The notes under the pieces are model-generated. The model searched no databases. It worked only from the letters and a program-made list of their open reading frames with translations, and was not told the DNA's origin. Position numbers and translations under genes: made by a program. Shown piece by piece: positions 1 to 13,052 of a DNA stretch of 64,000 nucleotides (the first letter of the stretch is position 1; each line of letters opens with the position of its first letter). Location: assembly GCA_032622095.1 (NCBI GenBank), contig CP136068.1:63078025-63142024 (forward strand), in the 5' to 3' direction. This stretch comes from Siphonodentalium dalli. Its lineage: Eukaryota; Mollusca; Scaphopoda; Gadilida; Siphonodentaliidae.

Positions 1-3000
1 TAGACAGATGGACACCAAAATTAGTATTTTCAAATAAACAAAGATTAACTTTTGAACGAAAAACCTAAACAAGATGATTGAACATATGCCATTTAATGTC
101 CTTATGGTGGTGAACAGTTCCGTACCAAATTTCCTGTAGATCCGAGCAATACTGTTCAAGTTATGACATGAACAGACATTGGACTGATGTACAAACACAC
201 GTACGGATGCTCGGACGGACAGATGTTTAAACAGTATACCCCTCTTTAATAATAACCACTGACATTTGACCTGTTATCTTGATTGCGGCCATCCGGTCTA
301 ATCTGGAAGGGAAAAGAGACGAGCAATGAAATATAAATCACGGTGCAAAAACAATATACCGAACATATAACCTACTATGACTGATAGACAGATGGACACC
401 AAAATTAGTATTTTCAAATAAACAAAGATTAACTTTTGAATGAAAAACCTAAACAAGACGATTGAACATATGCCATTTAATGTCCTTATGGTGGTGAACA
501 GTTCCGTACCAAATTTCCTGTAGATCCGAGCAATACTGTTCAAGTTATGACATGAACAGACATTGGACTGATGTACAAACACACGTACGGATGCTCGGAC
601 GGACAGATGTTTAAACAGTATACCCCTCTTTAATAATAACCACTGACATTTGACCTGTTATCTTGATTGCGGCCATCCGGTCTAATCTGGAAGGGAAAAG
701 AGACGAGCAATGAAATATAAATCACGGTGCAAAAACAATATACCGAACATATAACCTACTATGACTGATAGACAGATGGACACCAAAATTAGTATTTTCA
801 AATAAACAAAGATTAACTTTTGAACGAAAAACCTAAACAAGACGATTGAACATATGCCATTTAATGTCCTTATGGTGGTGAACAGTTCCGTACCAAATTT
901 CCTGTAGATCCGAGCAATACTGTTCAAGTTATGACATGAACAGACATTGGACTGATGTACAAACACACGTACGGATGCTCGGACGGACAGATGTTTAAAC
1001 AGTATACCCCTCTTTAATAATAACCACTGACATTTGACCTGTTATCTTGATTGCGGCCATCCGGTCTAATCTGGAAGGGAAAAGAGACGAGCAATGAAAT
1101 ATAAATCACGGTGCAAAAACAATATACCGAACATATAACCTACTATGACTGATAGACAGATGGACACCAAAATTAGTATTTTCAAATAAACAAAGATTAA
1201 CTTTTGAACGAAAAACCTAAACAAGACGATTGAACATATGCCATTTAATGTCCTTATGGTGGTGAACAGTTCCGTACCAAATTTCCTGTAGATCCGAGTA
1301 ATACTGTTCAAGTTATGACATGAACAGACATTGGACTGATGTACAAACACACGTACGGATGCTCGGACGGACAGATGTTTAAACAGTATACCCCTCTTTA
1401 ATAATAACCACTGACATTTGACCTGTTATCTTGATTGCGGCCATCCGGTCTAATCTGGAAGGGAAAAGAGACGAGCAATGAAATATAAATCACGGTGCAA
1501 AAACAATATACCGAACATATAACCTACTATGACTGATAGACAGATGGACACCAAAATTAGTATTTTCAAATAAACAAAGATTAACTTTTGAACGAAAAAC
1601 CTAAACAAGACGATTGAACATATGCCATTTAATGTCCTTATGGTGGTGAACAGTTCCGTACCAAATTTCCTGTAGATCCGAGCAATACTGTTCAAGTTAT
1701 GACATGAACAGACATTGGACTGATGTACAAACACACGTACGGATGCTCGGACGGACAGATGTTTAAACAGTATACCCCTCTTTAATAATAACCACTGACA
1801 TTTGACCTGTTATCTTGATTGCGGCCATCCGGTCTAATCTGGAAGGGAAAAGAGACGAGCAATGAAATATAAATCACGGTGCAAAAACAATATACCGAAC
1901 ATATAACCTACTATGACTGATAGACAGATGGACACCAAAATTAGTATTTTCAAATAAACAAAGATTAACTTTTGAACGAAAAACCTAAACAAGACGATTG
2001 AACATATGCCATTTAATGTCCTTATGGTGGTGAACAGTTCCGTACCAAATTTCCTGTAGATCCGAGCAATACTGTTCAAGTTATGACATGAACAGACATT
2101 GGACTGATGTACAAACACACGTACGGATGCTCGGACGGACAGATGTTTAAACAGTATACCCCTCTTTAATAATAACCACTGACATTTGACCTGTTATCTT
2201 GATTGCGGCCATCCGGTCTAATCTGGAAGGGAAAAGAGACGAGCAATGAAATATAAATCACGGTGCAAAAACAATATACCGAACATATAACCTACTATGA
2301 CTGATAGACAGATGGACACCAAAATTAGTATTTTCAAATAAACAAAGATTAACTTTTGAACGAAAAACCTAAACAAGACGATTGAACATATGCCATTGTA
2401 TGTCCTTATGGTGGTGAACAGTTCCGTACCAAATTTCCTGTAGATCCGAGCAATACTGTTCAAGTTATGACATGAACAGACATTGGACTGATGTACAAAC
2501 ACACGTACGGATGCTCGGACGGACAGATGTTTAAACAGTATACCCCTCTTTAATAATAACCACTGACATTTGACCTGTTATCTTGATTGCGGCCATCCGG
2601 TCTAATCTGGAAGGGAAAAGAGACGAGCAATGAAATATAAATCACGGTGCAAAAACAATATACCGAACATATAACCTACTATGACTGATAGACAGATGGA
2701 CACCAAAATTAGTATTTTCAAATAAACAAAGATTAACTTTTGAACGAAAAACCTAAACAAGACGATTGAACATATGCCATTTAATGTCCTTATGGTGGTG
2801 AACAGTTCCGTACCAAATTTCCTGTAGATCCGAGCAATACTGTTCAAGTTATGACATGAACAGACATTGGACTGATGTACAAACACACGTACGGATGCTC
2901 GGACGGACAGATGTTTAAACAGTATACCCCTCTTTAATAATAACCACTGACATTTGACCTGTTATCTTGATTGCGGCCATCCGGTCTAATCTGGAAGGGA

Positions 3001-5123
3001 AAAGAGACGAGCATTGAAATATAAATCACGGTGCAAAAACAATATACCGAACATATAACCTACTATGACTGATAGACAGATGGACACCAAAATTAGTATT
3101 TTCAAATAAACAAAGATTAACTTTTGAACGAAAAACCTAAACAAGACGATTGAACATATGCCATTTAATGTCCTTATGGTGGTGAACAGTTCCGTACCAA
3201 ATTTCCTGTAGATCCGAGCAATACTGTTCAAGTTATGACATGAACAGACATTGGACTGATGTACAAACACACGTACGGATGCTCGGACGGACATATGTTT
3301 AAACAGTATACCCCTCTTTAATAATAACCACTGACATTTGACCTGTTATCTTGATTGCGGCCATCCGGTCTAATCTGGAAGGGAAAAGAGACGAGCAATG
3401 AAATATAAATCACGGTGCAAAAACAATATACCGAACATATAACCTACTATGACTGATAGACAGATGGACACCAAAATTAGTATTTTCAAATAAACAAAGA
3501 TTAACTTTTGAACGAAAAACCTAAACAAGACGATTGAACATATGCCATTTAATGTCCTTATGGTGGTGAACAGTTCTGTACCAAATTTCCTGTAGATCCG
3601 AGCAATACTGTTCAAGTTATGACATGAACAGACATTGGACTGATGTACAAACACACGTACGGATGCTCGGACGGACAGATGTTTAAACAGTATACCCCTC
3701 TTTAATAATAACCACTGACATTTGACCTGTTATCTTGATTGCGGCCATCCGGTCTAATCTGGAAGGGAAAAGAGACGAGCAATGAAATATAAATCACGGT
3801 GCAAAAACAATATACCGAACATATAACCTACTATGACTGATAGACAGATGGACACCAAAATTAGTATTTTCAAATAAACAAAGATTAACTTTTGAACGAA
3901 AAACCTAAACAAGACGATTGAACATATGCCATTTAATGTCCTTATGGTGGTGAACAGTTCCGTACCAAATTTCCTGTAGATCCGAGCAATACTGTTCAAG
4001 TTATGACATGAACAGACATTGGACTGATGTACAAACACACGTACGGATGCTCGGACGGACAGATGTTTAAACAGTATACCCCTCTTTAATAATAACCACT
4101 GACATTTGACCTGTTATCTTGATTGCGGCCATCCGGTCTAATCTGGAAGGGAAAAGAGACGAGCAATGAAATATAAATCACGGTGCAAAAACAATATACC
4201 GAACATATAACCTACTATGACTGATAGACAGATGGACACCAAAATTAGTATTTTCAAATAAACAAAGATTAACTTTTGAACGAAAAACCTAAACAAGATG
4301 ATTGAACATATGCCATTTAATGTCCTTATGGTGGTGAACAGTTCCGTACCAAATTTCCTGTAGATCCGAGCAATACTGTTCAAGTTATGACATGAACAGA
4401 CATTGGACTGATGTACAAACACACGTACGGATGCTCGGACGGACAGATGTTTAAACAGTATACCCCTCTTTAATAATAACCACTGACATTTGACCTGTTA
4501 TCTTGATTGCGGCCATCCGGTCTAATCTGGAAGGGAAAAGAGACGAGCAATGAAATATAAATCACGGTGCAAAAACAATATACCGAACATATAACCTACT
4601 ATGACTGATAGACAGATGGACACCAAAATTAGTATTTTCAAATAAACAAAGATTAACTTTTGAACGAAAAACCTAAACAAGACGATTGAACATATGCCAT
4701 TTAATGTCCTTATGGTGGTGAACAGTTCCGTACCAAATTTCCTGTAGATCCGAGCAATACTGTTCAAGTTATGACATGAACAGACATTGGACTGATGTAC
4801 AAACACACGTACGGATGCTCGGACGGACAGATGTTTAAACAGTATACCCCTCTTTAATAATAACCACTGACATTTGACCTGTTATCTTGATTGCGGCCAT
4901 CCGGTCTAATCTGGAAGGGAAAAGAGACGAGCAATGAAATACAAATCACGGTGCAAAAACAATATACCGAACATATAACCTACTATGACTGATAGACAGA
5001 TGGACACCAAAATTAGTATTTTCAAATAAACAAAGATTAACTTTTGAACGAAAAACCTAAACAAGACGATTGAACATATGCCATTTAATGTCCTTATGGT
5101 GGTGAACAGTTCCGTACCAAATT
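1..5123. repeat. 384-bp satellite array, about 13.3 copies
   Basis: The same 384-bp unit repeats head to tail from the window edge to 5123, where it stops in mid-unit and unrelated AT-rich DNA begins. Copies differ by only a few substitutions (for example near 2398, 3014 and 3293), so the array is recent or strongly homogenised. On the minus strand each unit has a 94-residue open frame; because 384 is 128 codons the frame repeats in phase. The frame is hydrophobic, resembles no family I know, and is most likely a by-product. On the minus strand the unit contains TGTCCGTCCGAGCATCCGTA and, further on, GAAATTTGGTACGGAAC, the same arrangement as several dispersed repeats in this window. The left end lies outside the window. 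Confidence 0.97.
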
Positions 5124-6540
5124 AAAATTGAGTACTTGCCCTTACATTATAAATTAAAAAAAAAATTCAACTTTTAGATTGAACTCCTTGCTCAATCTAA
5201 CATTTAAATTTAAATTCACATTTTTTAATTAAACAGAAAATAGATTTAATTTTTGAATATTTTATTATTAACTCCGTGCTCAATTAAACGTATAAATTTT
5301 TTATTTTTAATTATCCTTCCATGGTTTAGCATGGAAGTATATTGTTTTTGTGATTTTTATTTTCCTTTATTATTATTCTCTTTTTTTCTTAGCAATTTTA
5401 TAACGATCAAATCTCAATAAGTACAAGAGCTAGAAAGCTGAAACTTTGTATGTATATATATATGTATACAAGCTCTAGTGCTTAGGCCTATTGAGAATCA
5501 TGTCCTCACTTGACTTACAGAGTTATCTCCCTTTATGTGAAAAATTGGTGTTTTCAGAACTCCGAAAATATAAGAAGTACAGCACTGAAATTTGGTTGAT
5601 AGATACATCTTGATATCCACTGAAGCATGAGCACATCAAAAACTTTGTCCGTCTTTCCATTCCAGGGTTATCTCCCATATATAGGTCAACCTCGAAATCT
5701 TTCAGATCGCCTGTCCTCACATAGCAAGAAAGATAGCTGGATTTAGTTCCTATGGTAGTGCTGGCCGTTGTCAATATACTACACAAAAATATTTTGGACA
5801 GGGTCGAACTTACATTTTTTGGTTAGGGCGGGGGGCGAAATTTTCCCCCAAAAAATATTGCTGTTGATTCACACCAAACTTGATATGTCGATTCCCTGGA
5901 TCAATTAAGGCATTCGTGCAGGTGAAAGAATTTTGAAAATCCCTTGAAAAATACCAGAGTTATGGCCCCTTGAAATTCATATTTTTGGGATTAACTGCTG
6001 GCGACCAGATCTCCTCCGAAACGGTCGTAAGTTGGGACGCATATCATATACGCTGTTGATGTCCACCAAATTCGATAATTCGATACATACCATATAGATA
6101 TGAACACTGAACATTGAACCCGTGTTCCTGTTGTGATTACCCCCATCTCAATTTGTCTATTCAATATGTAATGCGAGAGATATGAACGATTGTTGTACCA
6201 ACAAACTATCCGTAGCGAGAGATATGAACGATTGTTGTACCAACTAACTATCCGTATCAAAGACGCGGCCGTACCTTTCATCACGTCTTACTCAAATGCT
6301 GTTTGATAAAATTCCCATTATGCTACACACGAAACGGAGACGACTTTTGGGAAGTCCTGAGTCCAAACCGGGTCCAAATCGACCTGTTCCAGAAACGTCG
6401 TTCATTTTGTTTTCACTTTTTGAAAAAGGCTCCATTATTTCAACCTAAACTTTTGGACTTAGAAAATTATTTTTTTTCTCAGTCAAGTGAAAAGAGCTCT
6501 TCAAAAAAATTCCGCTTATATATATAATATATATTATCTA
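5124..6540. other. repeat-derived intergenic stretch
   Basis: 5124-5420 is very AT-rich. 5440-6290 reads like old invertebrate interspersed repeat, with phrases such as 'gagttatctccctttatg' and 'ccagagttatggcccc'. Several short open frames are present but none has a recognisable domain or gene-like composition. No promoter, splice pattern or RNA gene was recognised. Confidence 0.6.
6173..6256. repeat. tandem duplication, 2 x 42 bp
   Basis: Two near-identical 42-bp units, each beginning GCGAGAGATATGAACGATTG, lie head to tail (6173-6214 and 6215-6256) with one difference (ACAAACT versus ACTAACT). It is a simple local duplication of unknown function. Confidence 0.9.
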
Positions 6541-7436
6541 TCTATTATATATTTTGGAAGATCTGTTTGTTTGTTTGTGTGTTTGTTTGTGTGTAATCGA
6601 TGGACTCGAAAATGACCCAGCCGATTTCGATGAAACTTGGTATGTGGGGGTATTTTCGGGTCGGGACTAACATAGGCCTATTAATTTGTCCGTGCGAGGT
6701 CAACTTTTCACGTGCCGAGGTAAAATCTGTTTTTACGCCGTTTTGCGCTAATATATTTCAGTTCGGTGCTTACAAATCGATTCGAAACAGCGCGAATAAT
6801 AACATGCCAGTCATAATAATGACACTATGAGAATCTTTCGTGTTTCCTCTTTCCAACGATATATAATATGTATGTATCCGTTTTAGTTATCTGCCTCAAT
6901 TATCAGGGTAAAAACAATGCGTAACTTCTATGACGTCGTTAGAGGTCATACAGTTAGATCACGTTAACTCTTACCCGGCCGATGCATTTGACTGTTTCAG
7001 ACGTCTTAGCGATATCTCGGGCACCGATGGTAATTTATCTTTACGTTGAAACTTGATAATTAATGAGCGTGTGTATATGAGGCGCGTTTATATACTTCAG
7101 TGGAAATCAAATCAGGTTAAACTGGCGGATTTTTACGGACGAAACTTGATGCATAGGGTATCTCGGTATCCGCTGGGCCGATTTCCCGGTATCCGCTGGG
7201 CCGATTTCCACCATTTTTGGGGTGTTGGTGTTTGACCCCACCTGACCTTGACCTTCAAAATGGTCAATTCAAGGTCAAATCGGGTAAAACCGGATGGATT
7301 TCGACGGGTAATTTTGTCGGGTACTTTTGTTTGGGCACTGTGTTTTGGACGGGTCAAATCGTGACCACACTTGACCTTGGCCTTCAAAATAGACAATTCA
7401 AGGTCAAAGCCCGGACGAAGTCGGGTCACCTTCTAG
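6541..7436 (+). mobile_element. Helitron-like non-autonomous element
   Basis: The left end begins TCTATTATATATTTTGGAAG and is followed by (GTTT)n. The right end has a GC-rich hairpin (CCCGGACGAAGTCGGG at about 7410-7425), a short spacer and CTAG at 7433-7436, followed by T. A 5' TC, a subterminal 3' hairpin and a CTRR end are the known signature of Helitrons. Other copies with similar ends lie at 15.4-17.3 kb. Inside are two degenerate copies of a 'TTGACCTTGACCTTCAAAAT' block. No Rep or helicase coding is visible, so it is non-autonomous. The exact left base is uncertain because TCTA repeats there. Open frames inside, including the long one at 7217-7753, look fortuitous. Confidence 0.75.
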
Positions 7437-9770
7437 TATATATATATATATACTCGAAAAATTTGTCACACACCCTTCTCCTTCCTCCGGCTACCCCATC
7501 TCCCCGCGGATGGAACCTAACTCCGATTCGAACGCACCCGTCTCGTGGGCCAGGCTCATTCCTCTACTTGGGAACCTATAGAACGGCCATCGAATTCCAA
7601 CAATCATTTCCAGAGTGGTATATTGGTACGAGTACATATCGGAGCTGTTATAAATCTAATAACTTGGATTTGAATATAAACCCACCGATTCGTAAATTTT
7701 GTTGCCCATGGTGTGTGCTAAATTATCATTTTAACGTGTATAGTGTGCCATGAGCTTTCTGTGTGCGTGCATTTCACTTTTGTATCGTCTTTCGCATCTT
7801 CAACGCACTGCATCTCATATACAACCAAACAAAATACAAACATTACAAAGAAACAAAGAAATCCGACTTTAAATCAAACACTTATACAAACTTATGACAA
7901 ACTCGGGGGTGGGGGTGACCGGTGATATGTATATATGTTCAACTTGTTTTTGCTAGTCATGTTGCTTTGCCATTACTAATTATTTTATTTTTCAGTGTAA
8001 TAACATATGGGAGAGGGGGTTACCCATAAGTTAGTCAGCACTTGTCCTCCAATCCCATTGTCTGTATAAACAATGTATGTGTCATATATAATGTGTTACA
8101 TAAATTAGACAAATAAATATGTTTAAACTAACATTACGTTAATGGGATCAAACAAGCCTCAGTTATACGATGTATACTTATAATAACGTAAAGACGACGT
8201 ATATCCAATTATTTCATTTGCGATAACAACGATAAACACATAGAAAAATGCAAACATCATCATTTTCGTAATAACAATTCGTATATTTTTATAAACAGTA
8301 GAATTCTGCAAATGGACATTCAAATCTGTCCGTTAGTATAATGTCTGCCAAATTGGAAATGACTCCCTTTATACTTTCACAAAATAAAACACAACTGTAC
8401 GCCGTCATTTAAGTCTTGTCAACAAGCAAACGTGAAACAAACGCTCATTATTCCTACCATATAGGGAATGTAATAACAGAGAACGCTCTTTTCTGTTCGG
8501 TTACGTTCATACGCCGTGTACATTGCTTAGTGTCTTGTTGTTTAGCATGACTGTTGAATATACCGTGAAATCCATTTTATTCTTCGGATCCAACGTTCAT
8601 TGATCGCGGTACATGTTATGTGCTTGTGCAAACCACTTGGAACCACACGGAACAAGTCTTATGAGAATGGGACGGATTTTTCTGAGTTAGGAACATCGGG
8701 AAATCGTCTAATTGGAGTCGTGTTTCCATGTTGGAATTCTGCAAAAGTGCAGTGCTAAAGAGAACCGACATTAAAGCATTCTCATTAATCTTCCGATTAT
8801 ACGTGCATTGATGTGGAGTGTTCAGGTACCATTTATATTATAATTATTACCTGTATTATTCCCCCGCAACCAGTTGTGGGTGGGGTGGGGATGGTATACT
8901 GGAATCAACTTGTCCGTCCGTCCATCAATATATATATCTAATTGTTCCCGATAGATTTTGGAGGAATATAGTAATCAGCATGTCTGTCTGTCCGTGCGTC
9001 CGTTCGAGATGGTTTCTGATTGATAACTTTAATATTAGTTAACTGATTCCTATGTGACATGTCCGTGATATTTCTACAATGCGAGAGTTGGAGTATGGTA
9101 GATCTTCAATTATAAAAATATTCGCCTTTATCTCATTCTGGTGAATATTATGATTTCATAGAGACGTGAGCAATTAATGGACTGTCCCATTATGCAGAAG
9201 AATAACGCAGGACGCTCTCTAAACCAGTCAGAACGAGACGCGTTCATTCCCCCTGCACGTAATTTCTGACATTATGTGACTCTTTTCAATGCACGTGCCA
9301 TCTAAAAATATGTGTCTATACGTATTTCATGCAATTGTGTTCGTGCTTGGGCCCATTAACGTAAACAACAGAAACATGAGCAATTACTTGATTAATATGT
9401 AATCGTTGTTACCGTATTTCACTGTTCACAAAACAATTTAATTCCTATAACTAAATGTATAACACGTAATATGCATTATTATTTGTGTCAGTGATTGCCA
9501 GGCGTCGGTGATTTCTACGTGCAGTTGAATTGTTCTAATGGGAAATCACTGCACGGAGGAACAACCGTCACTGACATTACATTCCCAAATCCGTGCAAAT
9601 TTTACAAATTCGCGTTTTTTTTAAATGGAACCAGCTGCAGCATATCAAAAGTGCTTCGGATGGCATATTATGCTACGCACCTGTCCGACTAAGTCACTTC
9701 GATCCTATTGTCTTATTTTAATAGTATTTCGTTGAATACAAAACAGTTCTTACGTTAATACACATGTAAC
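7437..9770. other. intergenic DNA without recognised genes
   Basis: After a TA microsatellite at the Helitron end this stretch is mixed-composition DNA with scattered short open frames. I see no domain, splice structure or RNA gene. A small (GTCC)n repeat relic lies at 8870-9060. The DNA up to 9770 is the 5' flank of the LINE insertion that follows. Confidence 0.6.
8870..9060 (+). repeat. degenerate (GTCC/GTCT)n interspersed repeat
   Basis: Contains 'ttgtccgtccgtccatcaa' and, about 60 bp later, 'gtctgtctgtccgtgcgtcc' in a context of 'ggtatactggaatcaac'. This resembles interspersed repeats with an internal GTCC tract that are frequent in mollusc genomes. No termini could be defined. Confidence 0.45.
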
Positions 9771-9782
9771 TAAATCCATGAC
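9771..9782. repeat. target-site duplication, left copy
   Basis: TAAATCCATGAC, identical to 12898-12909. It marks the left boundary of the twin-primed LINE insertion. The first base is ambiguous with the A-rich tail at the other end. Confidence 0.88.
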
Positions 9783-11281
9783 GAACCTCCGATTTTTATT
9801 TTCGGATTATTCCATACAGTTGAGGCCATAATAGTATTATTTGAATTATTTAATCGCATAAATTTACACCATGCTGAGAAAACATCTCTCCAGAATGGAT
9901 TTGCGAACTTGTCTGTTTGCTTTACAATATAATTTGGGTGATAAGTGAGAAAGAGTGGATCTTTTAAAAAAGAATTGCCATTGCATAGTGAGGCCCATTT
10001 CGATTGTTTGCAAACCAAGCGTCTAATCCAGCTACTTTTCATGGCGCTATCAAAGTTTTCAACATTAATCATCTTCAAACCTCCGTACATATATTCGGTA
10101 CATAATTGTTTTCTTTTTATTCTATCGCGTTTGGAATTCCAGATGAAATTATATAGAATGGTATTTATGGTCTTCAAAAATGCTGTATCTGGACTTGGGA
10201 GGGTTATAAATAGGTGTGTCAATTTTGGTAAGATAAGGGATTTGACAACTGTTATTCTACCTAACGGGGTCAGGAGTCTGTGTTTCCAAATTTTTGTGAT
10301 CTTTTCTATATCTTCGAGTTTATAATTGTAGTTTATATTCATGTTTGTTAAATTAGTGTCGAAATGTATCCCTAGAAAATTAAAAGTGTTTACAGTAGAC
10401 AGGTTTAATTCCTTAAGAACTTGTCTTATTTTAGTATGTGACCCTATCCCTATCCATGATGCTTGACACTTTTCAGGATTTATGCGCAGACCCGATACCC
10501 GAGCAAATTCGTCCAGTGTTAAGTACGATTCGCGTAGACTATTTTCAGAACCATCAAGAATGAGCGTCGTCCGCATATTGTGTTATTTTGTACTCTGAAC
10601 CACCGAGTAATATCCCTTTAATTGTATTGTTTTGGCGTATCATCAGCGCCAAAACTTCAGTACAGAGGAGAAAGATATACGGTGATATTGGGTCACCCTG
10701 GCTGCAGCCTCTACCTAGCATGAAGCTCTGAGAAATATGACCATTAATCAGAATAGATGAGCTGGCATTCACATCTGCCTATTTCTGTCCTTTTTAGGGA
10801 TCATTATTATAATTCCTTGCTTTTGTGTGATTGACAGTTCCCCCGTTGAAAATGATTCATTTAGCGACTGTGTTAAAAGGGGGCCAAAGTCAGACCAAAA
10901 GAATTTATAAAATTCACATGTGTATCCTGAAGGCCCTGAGCTTTTATTATTTTTGGTTTTCCTCAACGCGTCTGTTAATTCTTGTAGGGTTAATGGCCCT
11001 TCAATACTTGTTGCTTGCATATATAGTGCTTAGTTTGGGAAATGACCCATCGTTAAGGACAGAATGTATGTCACGATCATCCATAGACCTACTAGAGTAT
11101 AAATTCAGGTAAAAGTTTCTTGCTTCTTTTATGATATCGGCTTGTTTTGTGATAGCACTACCATTTGCGGTGGTCAAACAAGTAAGAGTTTTTGAAATAT
11201 AATTACGTTTTTCTAGATTAAGAAAGTATTTTGCTGGTTTTTCACCATCCTCTATCCATTTTGCGCGAGATCTAAACATCG
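9783..11281 (-). pseudogene. L1/Tx1-like ORF2 fragment (reverse transcriptase), inverted
   Basis: Read on the minus strand from 11281 down, it gives the pre-RT region (AKWIEDGEKPAKYFLNLEKR), then RT block 0 (KSSGPSGYTCEFYKFFW) and PKKDRNRQ. A deletion follows, then GRGCSQGDPISPYIFLL (motif B) and QYADD (motif C), and then the thumb and connection region (NTFNFLGIHFD, HRLLTPLGRITVVKSLILPK). About 100 residues are missing between PKKDRNRQ and the ASSSILINGHIS segment near 10770, which removes catalytic motif A. There is a frameshift just after YADD (about 10560) and another near 11010. It cannot make active enzyme. The family call rests on motif order typical of L1/Tx1-type ORF2; the subfamily is not resolved. 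Confidence 0.9.
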
Positions 11282-12453
11282 ATCAACTTTAAATCGTGGA
11301 GAGATGCCGGAATATATTTTATAAATGATCTATTCCAATCAGATAATACATTCCACACCCCGCGCACACTTTATGCAACTTTCAACATCCGCGTTGATTT
11401 CATAACAATCAACAGCATAAAGCGTCAGATTATGTCATTGGCAAGTTCTCTTCTTAACCAACCCGTAATCCGTATATACCCTACCCATGTATACCAAACA
11501 ATCTCATTCCGATACTCCGTTGTGTAAAAGGCTGTCAATTATTTTATAAAATTCTATCAAATGAGAAAACCATGCCGAATGCATGTCAAAAATGGGAATC
11601 CAAATTTGGCGAGAAAATAGAAAATTGGGAAGAATATTTGAGCATGCCCTTTAAAACGACAACGGATACGAAATTACAGTGGCTCCAATTCAGAATAAAC
11701 ACCCGAATTATTAGTACCAATAAATTTCTGAAGGTGGCTAACATTCGAGTCGACGATTGTTGCAATCGCTGTCATAACGTACAGGAAACAATTTCTCACA
11801 TTTTCTGGGACTGTCCCCACGTCCAAACCTTTATGATAGAAATTGAAACATGGGCAAGAAACAACCAATTTCCCATTGATCTAACAAAAAAGAATATCAT
11901 TATTGGCATAGATCATGAATACAAAAATTCAAAAAGTAATCTGTTCCTAATAGTGCTGAAACAATATATATATAGAACACAATTCACGCCCACACAACTA
12001 TCACTTCGACCGTTCCTTTGTGATCTTCAATTTAGGTATGAATGCGAGAGATACAACGCAAAATGTAACATGAACTATGAATTCGATAACCAATGGCTGA
12101 CACTTCGAAATGCCTTAAAAATTAATAATAGTGTAATTGAAAACCAGATTTCAGGCACAAAGTACACCCCGAGCTTAACAATGCCTGGACAACACACAAA
12201 AGAAAACAATTACCCGGTACCCGAGCGGCAGACACTTATACAATATCTGTACAATTTCAGTACACCGATCATTTTTACTTTCCAATCATATTCCCCGAGA
12301 ACGTCAATAGATATGCCGGTTTGCTTAACAATACCACAATTTTTTTCAGCCACAGTCCGAAACATCAAGAGAGCGTTGTGTATTTTCCCCGAGTGCTGTC
12401 GAACCAATAATTACAACAACTACAATATTTGCAATACAGTTGCAATATGTTAG
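11282..12453 (+). pseudogene. L1/Tx1-like ORF2 C-terminal fragment, sense orientation
   Basis: Starts with FKSWRDAGIYFINDLF and continues downstream of the RT thumb. After a stop and frameshift near 11525 a long open frame (from about 11572) gives ACQKWESKFGE, DTKLQWLQFRINTRI, and the C-terminal knuckle CCNRCHNVQETISHIFWDC (CxxC, H, C). That pattern is the known C-terminal cysteine-histidine motif of L1/Tx1-like ORF2 proteins. The frame runs to a stop at 12451-12453. It continues the inverted fragment at 9783-11281; together they are one broken ORF2. Confidence 0.88.
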
Positions 12454-12897
12454 ATTGTCTATTTATATTTTTTTTGGTAAATTCAGAATGTAAAATATTT
12501 AAAACTGCACATAGTGTTTGGAACTTTGATTATACAAACTTTAAATACTACATGTAACCAAATATTTTGAAGAAAAAACAAACAAAAAACTATAAATTAT
12601 GTTATCAGCATGGTTGTAGCAAAATAGAGCCCATTTTCTGGAAAAAAATAAATTATACCAGCGTAGCCTAAAATTCACTTTTAACCTGAACACTCTTTGT
12701 TAAAATTATCCAAACACACTGTGTGCCTTTAATTATTTTAGAATTATATGTAAGAAAGTAGGCCAGGGCATGGTAGAATCTCACTCTTCCAAGCCTTGGA
12801 TTGAGAGAATGAATGTCTGTGAATTTTTGTCTTTCTTCCTTTGTCTTTCTTTCTGCTAAATAAAAAATTAAAGAAAAAAAATAAATAAATAAATAAA
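12454..12897 (+). other. 3' UTR and A-rich tail of the LINE insertion
   Basis: Non-coding DNA after the ORF2 stop. It ends with a pyrimidine-rich stretch (TTTGTCTTTCTTTCTGC), then AAATAAAAAATTAAAG and an (AAAT)n run that abuts the right target duplication. No separate gene is visible. Confidence 0.8.
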
Positions 12898-12909
12898 TAA
12901 ATCCATGAC
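12898..12909. repeat. target-site duplication, right copy
   Basis: TAAATCCATGAC, matching 9771-9782 and directly following the A-rich tail. The host DNA beyond it is the AT-rich flank of the Helitron-like cluster. Confidence 0.88.
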
Positions 12910-13052
12910 AAAAAATTAAATTAAAAAATTAAAAAAGCAGAATAAGATGTACCTTAAATCATACCTCTTTTAGGGACGGGTACCATAATTTCTCTTGATT
13001 AAAAAGTCAGAATTAACTCATTGAAAAACAAAAAATTAAATTAAACAATTAA

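Larger units (their letters stand above)
9771..12909 (+). mobile_element. twin-primed L1/Tx1-like LINE insertion with TSD
   Basis: A complete insertion event. It is bounded by direct repeats of TAAATCCATGAC at 9771-9782 and 12898-12909. The right portion carries the ORF2 C-terminus in plus orientation and ends in an A-rich tail (AAATAAAAAATTAAAG followed by (AAAT)n). The left portion carries the upstream part of the same ORF2 in minus orientation. The left segment ends in residues NPKIKIGG and the right segment resumes with FKSWRDAGIYFIND, which are consecutive in this protein family, so the two parts meet at one internal break. Inverted 5' half, sense 3' half, A-tail and flanking duplication is what twin-primed reverse transcription produces. 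The endonuclease half is missing (5' truncation). Confidence 0.9.

Noticed and set aside
298-4806. Repeated 94-residue minus-strand frames as a tandem gene family
   Set aside because: They are one frame of a non-coding-looking satellite; no domain, no codon bias evidence, and divergence is too low to judge selection.
7217-7753. 178-residue plus-strand frame
   Set aside because: It spans the end of the Helitron-like element and the TA microsatellite; no domain is recognisable.
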